Shown here: positions 60,713 through 64,000 of the stretch, in pieces
How the letters are laid out: each line of letters starts with the position of its first letter
How positions within the stretch are numbered: position 1 is the first letter of the stretch
Assembly (NCBI RefSeq): GCF_038505995.1
Contig: NZ_CP128414.1
Location: 124,001-188,000 of the forward strand
Direction: 5' to 3'
Origin: Candidatus Phytoplasma asteris
Lineage (GTDB): Bacteria; Bacillota_I; Bacilli_A; Acholeplasmatales; Acholeplasmataceae
Length of the DNA stretch: 64,000 nt
The notes under the pieces: generated by a model
What the model saw: the letters and a program-made list of their open reading frames with translations, nothing else
What the model was told of the DNA's origin: nothing
Databases searched by the model: none
Program-made: the position numbers and the translations under genes

Positions 60713-61139
60713 TTATTTATTTTCTTTTGTGTTGTGTTTTTGGGTATATAGGGTGATGTAGCCTTGTTTGGGGTTGAAGTGTAGGTAGTAGGTTTTGCTT
60801 TTCAAAACGCCTTCAGGACTTCTTTCGTTTGAGGTGCAGTTTACTTCATCCATGAAAAAGTCTTTATCTTCTTCGATTAGGTGTTTGGGGCCTTCGTATT
60901 TGAGTTTTATGTAATGATTTGATGGATCTATACGAACACCATTGCCCCCACCAAATTGTGAATCATTTTGTTTTTCTTTTGTGTAGAAACCATCAAACTC
61001 ATCTACTCGCATACCCTCATCGTACCATTTGTCAAATGGGTTTTTTACAAATAGGGCGAGGTCGGCGGGTTCGTGTTCGCGGTGGTGACCGCGTCCTAGG
61101 CCGTAGAGGCCGTAGAAGGTGTAAGTTCTTTTAATCATT
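60713..61139 (-). repeat. 427-bp near-perfect direct repeat, copy 2
   Basis: It forms the 3' end of the AAA+ gene and matches 56510-56936. Confidence 0.85.
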
Positions 61140-62860
61140 GTTTGGTCTTTTGGGGGTTTTAGGTATTTGATTATTCCTTGTTTCCATGCTGTATATTGTT
61201 CTTCGCATTCTTTTCTGCGTTTTTTGATATCGTTCATGTTTTTGTTTTTATTTTGTTTGACGTCTATTGCCTCATCTAGGTCGGAAGGCAACATTACTTC
61301 ATGAATTTTATTTTGTGATTTATATTTATTAGTTTTGTTGTATGCTTCGTTGATGATAGTTGTTAAATCACGATTTGAATAGTTTTTACCCTTACATTTG
61401 TTGGCGATATCATTTAAATGTATATATGTGTGATAACTAATTTGATAAGGTGTGATTAGGAATTTTAAGAAGTCTTCAATTTCGTGGTCTTTGATTAAGT
61501 CGATTTTGATTTCTTTGCTAAATCTACTTCTTAGGGCTTTGTCGATTTGATTAAGGTAGTTAGTTGCCCCCATTAAGACAATTTTTTTGTTATTACTGTT
61601 AAATCCATCTAGTTTAGTTAATATATTATTAATTATATTTTGACTTGTTTTGTTAGTGTTTTTGTCTTCTCTATTAGCAAGTCCACTGATTTCATCGATA
61701 AAGATAATTGCTTTACCATGTGATTCTGCTTCTTTCCAAATTTTTTCCCATTCTTCATTGCCTTCACCAACGTAAGTCTTATCTAGTTTAGAAGGTTCAA
61801 ATTCAATAAAATGTGCTTCGGTTTCATTACATAAAGCTTTCATTAAAAAACTTTTACCTGTTCCAGGAGGGCCGTATAGTAGGTACCCTTTGGGTTTGAT
61901 TTTGTCATAGTTAACTAAATCGTTGTTATCATCTTTGAAATAATAAATTAAATCTTCTAATTCTTCTTTTTCCCTTTCCATTCCGTATACATCTTTGAAT
62001 GTGACTTTCTTTTTTTCAAGTTTTGGGGTGTTTGGGTTTTGGATGATTTCAATTTCGTTTTTTAGTTGTTTAATTTGTTTTTCGAATTGGATTAATTGTC
62101 CGTCTAAGAATAAATCATAACTTTTTAGGTTTTGGATTTCTTGGGGGTCATCTTGGTGTTGGGTGATTAGTTCTTTTATTTGTTCTTTGTTTGCGTTATT
62201 GTAATTAATTGATTGTTGCAAGGTGTTTATTTTTTGATAAATATCTTTGAAGTTGGTGGTTTTATCTATTTCTAATTTAGTTGTTTGGATTTTGTTTTGA
62301 TTAGTTAATTGTGATTGTGTGTTTTCTACTCGTTTTTTAGTTTGGGTTTTGGTTTCGTCATTGATTTTATCTCGTTTTTGGGTTGTTTTGGTTATTTCTT
62401 GATTTATTGCGTTTATATCATTTTCTAATTTTGTTTTTTCATCATTAGTTAAGTTTGTTTGTTTGTTATTTAATTGGTTGGTTTTTTCTTCTAATTGGTT
62501 TTTCAGGGTATTTATTTCTTGATTTAAAGTGTTGATTTTTGCTAAATTAGAATTAATTTGTTGAGATAAAATGTTGTCTTCTTCTTTTATTTTTTTTGAT
62601 TTTTCTATATTTTTTTGGTTGAATAATTCTAATTCTTGTAAACGAGTTTGGATTTCACTAAGTGCTTCTTTTTCTTTGGGGTTTAGTTCTTTGTTATTTT
62701 GTTTTGCCTCTTCGTGGTGGTGTGTGTGAGTGTTTGGTGGTGTATTTTGGTTATTGTTGGTTGTGAATGGTGATTTGGTTAATCCGATAATAAATAAAAC
62801 AATAAGGATTAAAACAAATATTGATAAAAAACTAAGATATATTTTTGTTAATGTTTTCAT
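60713..62860 (-). CDS. PMU-D membrane-anchored AAA+ ATPase
   Basis: The 715-aa product has a transmembrane segment at 5-27, a THTHHHEEA stretch near 47, and a coiled coil to about 270. The FtsH-like AAA+ domain begins FKDVYGMEREKEEL, with GPPGTGKSFLMKAL, AIIFIDEISG and DKALRSRFSKEI. The protease domain is absent. It ends in the same domain as the small membrane protein at 56510. The AAA+ core is about as similar to PMU-A as expected for an old paralogue. AAAGGAGAAAAC precedes the start. Confidence 0.75.
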   Translation of the reverse strand: MKTLTKIYLSFLSIFVLILIVLFIIGLTKSPFTTNNNQNTPPNTHTHHHEEAKQNNKELNPKEKEALSEIQTRLQELELFNQKNIEKSKKIKEEDNILSQQINSNLAKINTLNQEINTLKNQLEEKTNQLNNKQTNLTNDEKTKLENDINAINQEITKTTQKRDKINDETKTQTKKRVENTQSQLTNQNKIQTTKLEIDKTTNFKDIYQKINTLQQSINYNNANKEQIKELITQHQDDPQEIQNLKSYDLFLDGQLIQFEKQIKQLKNEIEIIQNPNTPKLEKKKVTFKDVYGMEREKEELEDLIYYFKDDNNDLVNYDKIKPKGYLLYGPPGTGKSFLMKALCNETEAHFIEFEPSKLDKTYVGEGNEEWEKIWKEAESHGKAIIFIDEISGLANREDKNTNKTSQNIINNILTKLDGFNSNNKKIVLMGATNYLNQIDKALRSRFSKEIKIDLIKDHEIEDFLKFLITPYQISYHTYIHLNDIANKCKGKNYSNRDLTTIINEAYNKTNKYKSQNKIHEVMLPSDLDEAIDVKQNKNKNMNDIKKRRKECEEQYTAWKQGIIKYLKPPKDQTMIKRTYTFYGLYGLGRGHHREHEPADLALFVKNPFDKWYDEGMRVDEFDGFYTKEKQNDSQFGGGNGVRIDPSNHYIKLKYEGPKHLIEEDKDFFMDEVNCTSNERSPEGVLKSKTYYLHFNPKQGYITLYTQKHNTKENK

Positions 62861-62887
62861 GTTTTCTCCTTTCGTGTGAATTGGTAC

Positions 62888-62916
62888 AAAAAAAAGACTC
62901 TCGTGGTGAGAGTCTT
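62888..62916 (-). terminator. Intrinsic terminator (minus strand)
   Basis: AAGACTCTCACCACGAGAGTCTT is followed by T residues on the minus strand. Confidence 0.75.
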
Positions 62917-62925
62917 GGTTGTTAT

Positions 62926-63222
62926 TTATTTTCCAGGGGTTGGATGGTTGGTTTTTGGATGATTTGGGTTGTTTGTTTGTGAGTGGGGTTTTTGTTGGTT
63001 TTGAGTTGATTGTGGGGTTTGGGGTTTGGGTTGGCTATTGTTTGTATTGTTTGGTTTTGGGGTTGGTAATTCTTGTATTCTTCTTTTGAACGGATGAGTG
63101 TCGTTAGGGTTGAATAGTTGAAGAAAACTAAAAAATAGATGTTTAAATATAAAACATAAAACGGTAACAAAAACTGCGCCCGTCATGAAGCCAATAGTAA
63201 AATTTGAATCAGTCATTTTCAT
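62926..63222 (-). CDS. 98-aa membrane protein with Pro/Asn/Gln tail
   Basis: It starts MKMTDSNFTIGFMTGAVF, with one membrane segment (about 9-36). A tail of about 55 residues made mostly of Pro, Asn, Gln, Thr and His follows (TPKPNNTNNSQPKPQTPQ). Its start overlaps the upstream gene by 14 bases. GGAAAGGACAATG is a strong translation signal. Function is unknown. PMU-A to C lack it. Confidence 0.55.
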   Translation of the reverse strand: MKMTDSNFTIGFMTGAVFVTVLCFIFKHLFFSFLQLFNPNDTHPFKRRIQELPTPKPNNTNNSQPKPQTPQSTQNQQKPHSQTNNPNHPKTNHPTPGK

Positions 63223-63652
63223 TGTCCTTTCCGATTGAGGTGTTGTTGTGTTTTTGGGATTTTAACAATCTTTTTCTTTCTTTTTTAGATTGCCAAATGG
63301 CTACTTTATGTTTTTGTTGTTCTATTTGAGATAATGTTTTTTCTTGTGCAGTTTTTATTTGTTCTAGTTTTTGAAGTAATAATTGTTCTTGATGTTCTTG
63401 TTTGGTGTTTTTGATTTCTAAAGTTTGAAGTTTTTTATTAGGAAAAAATATGTTTATAATAGTTTGTTTAATAAAAACAATTGTATTTTTAATTAATTTA
63501 AAAATAGGTTTAAAACCAGTAATGATTAATATTGTAAATAGAGTTGTTTGTATTCCATCCAATCTTCTTTCCATGATTTCAGCAGCGGTAAATCCTTTAG
63601 TGTAATTTAATATAAAATTACTAATTATTGTAAATATTGAAAAAATCCACAT
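63209..63652 (-). CDS. 147-aa membrane protein with coiled coil
   Basis: It has hydrophobic segments at about 3-17 and 35-62, then a charged coiled coil (EHQEQLLLQKLEQIKTAQEK). A basic tail, SKKERKRLLKSQK, follows. It overlaps the next gene, so the two are probably translated together. I recognise no family. Confidence 0.55.
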   Translation of the reverse strand: MWIFSIFTIISNFILNYTKGFTAAEIMERRLDGIQTTLFTILIITGFKPIFKLIKNTIVFIKQTIINIFFPNKKLQTLEIKNTKQEHQEQLLLQKLEQIKTAQEKTLSQIEQQKHKVAIWQSKKERKRLLKSQKHNNTSIGKDNEND

Positions 63653-63689
63653 TATTTCCTACTTTCTTAATAATTTTTATAAAATTTAT

Positions 63690-63833
63690 TCATTTATTTT
63701 TAGATAATTTCTTTTTATTTTTAAAGGTTTTATTGGAATGATGTAAATTTATCCATTTACCTTTGTGGGTTTTGGTGGTTGAACGGTCTTTAAAGTGAGT
63801 TCCTTGGTATGTTTCGGTCATTGCGTCGCTCAT
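63690..63833 (-). CDS. 47-aa basic peptide upstream of HU
   Basis: ATG 63833 follows AAAAGGAGAAATAAC, a very good ribosome binding site. It encodes MSDAMTETYQGTHFKDRST and then a Lys/Asn-rich end (KNKKKLSKNK). There is no hydrophobic segment. It lies between HU and the 147-aa gene in PMU-D only. It could be a small nucleic-acid-binding peptide, but nothing proves that. Confidence 0.5.
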   Translation of the reverse strand: MSDAMTETYQGTHFKDRSTTKTHKGKWINLHHSNKTFKNKKKLSKNK

Positions 63834-63846
63834 GTTATTTCTCCTT

Positions 63847-64000
63847 TTATTTTAATTGAAGTTTTTTGACTTCGTCTTTGATTGGTTTTGACATTTTAAA
63901 ACTAACAACCGTTTTTGCAGGTATTTTTAAATTTTTACCAGTTCTTTTGACTGTTTTTTTTCCTGTTTGTTTATTGATGATGAATTTAGTTTCGGGTGTT
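63847..64000 (-). CDS. himA: HU-type DNA-binding protein, C-terminal part (window edge)
   Basis: The visible 50 residues include TGKNLKIPAKTVVSFKMSK and end DEVKKLQLK. The GRNPKTKKK arm of the other copies is replaced by NKQTGKKTVKRTG, so this is a diverged version. The N-terminal half lies beyond the right edge. Confidence 0.75.
   Translation of the reverse strand, partial: TPETKFIINKQTGKKTVKRTGKNLKIPAKTVVSFKMSKPIKDEVKKLQLK

Larger units (their letters stand above)
52237..64000 (-). mobile_element. PMU-D, partial, minus strand, runs off the right edge
   Basis: It carries dnaB, the 203-aa gene, the 49-aa-type peptide gene, tmk, a broken yqaJ, an SVM effector, a small membrane protein, a coiled-coil gene, a basic membrane protein, AAA+, extra small genes and HU. 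The apparatus genes are much more diverged from A-C than the replication genes, so PMU-D is a mosaic. Confidence 0.7.

Overview
The window is very AT-rich, uses TGA as a stop codon, and carries tmk, ssb, dnaB, dnaG, a HU gene, a sigma factor, an FtsH-like AAA+ gene, an IS3-type transposase (tra5) and genes for secreted proteins with a sequence-variable-mosaic (SVM) type leader. This set is the signature of phytoplasma potential mobile units (PMUs), so the organism is most likely a 'Candidatus Phytoplasma'. I see no tRNA, rRNA or CRISPR array, and no clear housekeeping locus. Essentially the whole window is accessory DNA.

Layout: PMU-A (1597-12809, + strand) is cut off inside its dnaB by PMU-B (from 12810, + strand). 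PMU-B is split inside its coiled-coil gene by a complete 17-kb PMU-C (17722-34759, - strand) flanked by a 3-bp TCA duplication. PMU-B resumes at 34763 and ends after dnaB plus 264 noncoding bases (42485). PMU-D (52237-64000, - strand, running off the right edge) faces PMU-B, and the 264-bp noncoding ends of B and D are perfect inverted copies. Between them lies a 9.75-kb unique region: a DNA methyltransferase gene, a restriction-endonuclease-like gene that appears split in two, and inside that split a 7.6-kb element. The element encodes several small membrane proteins, a second methyltransferase, a repeat protein and a 1038-aa protein that joins an SF1 (UvrD-like) helicase to a HUH-type replication initiator domain.

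Each PMU has the same order: sigma factor, SSB, HU, membrane-anchored AAA+ ATPase, basic membrane protein, coiled-coil protein, small membrane protein, secreted effector candidates, two tiny membrane proteins, YqaJ-like exonuclease, Tmk, a 49-aa peptide, a 203-aa protein, DnaB, and in PMU-C also DnaG, a 208-aa protein, an iteron array and Tra5. Replication and recombination genes sit at one end and a putative envelope apparatus at the other. Two features of that apparatus stand out. First, the membrane protein and the coiled-coil protein are joined across a CCC-TGA site (A, B, C) or an A14 run (D), which looks like programmed frameshifting. Second, the C-terminal domain of the AAA+ protein and that of the small membrane protein are variants of one another that match within a PMU and differ between PMUs.

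Effector content includes a close SAP05-like protein (37053), other SVM-leader proteins, and a chimera of a SAP05-like domain with a long coiled coil (25709). Many genes are broken: by nonsense codons, homopolymer frameshifts, an 11-bp deletion and insertions. All calls come from reading the sequence and from memory of these families. No search was run.
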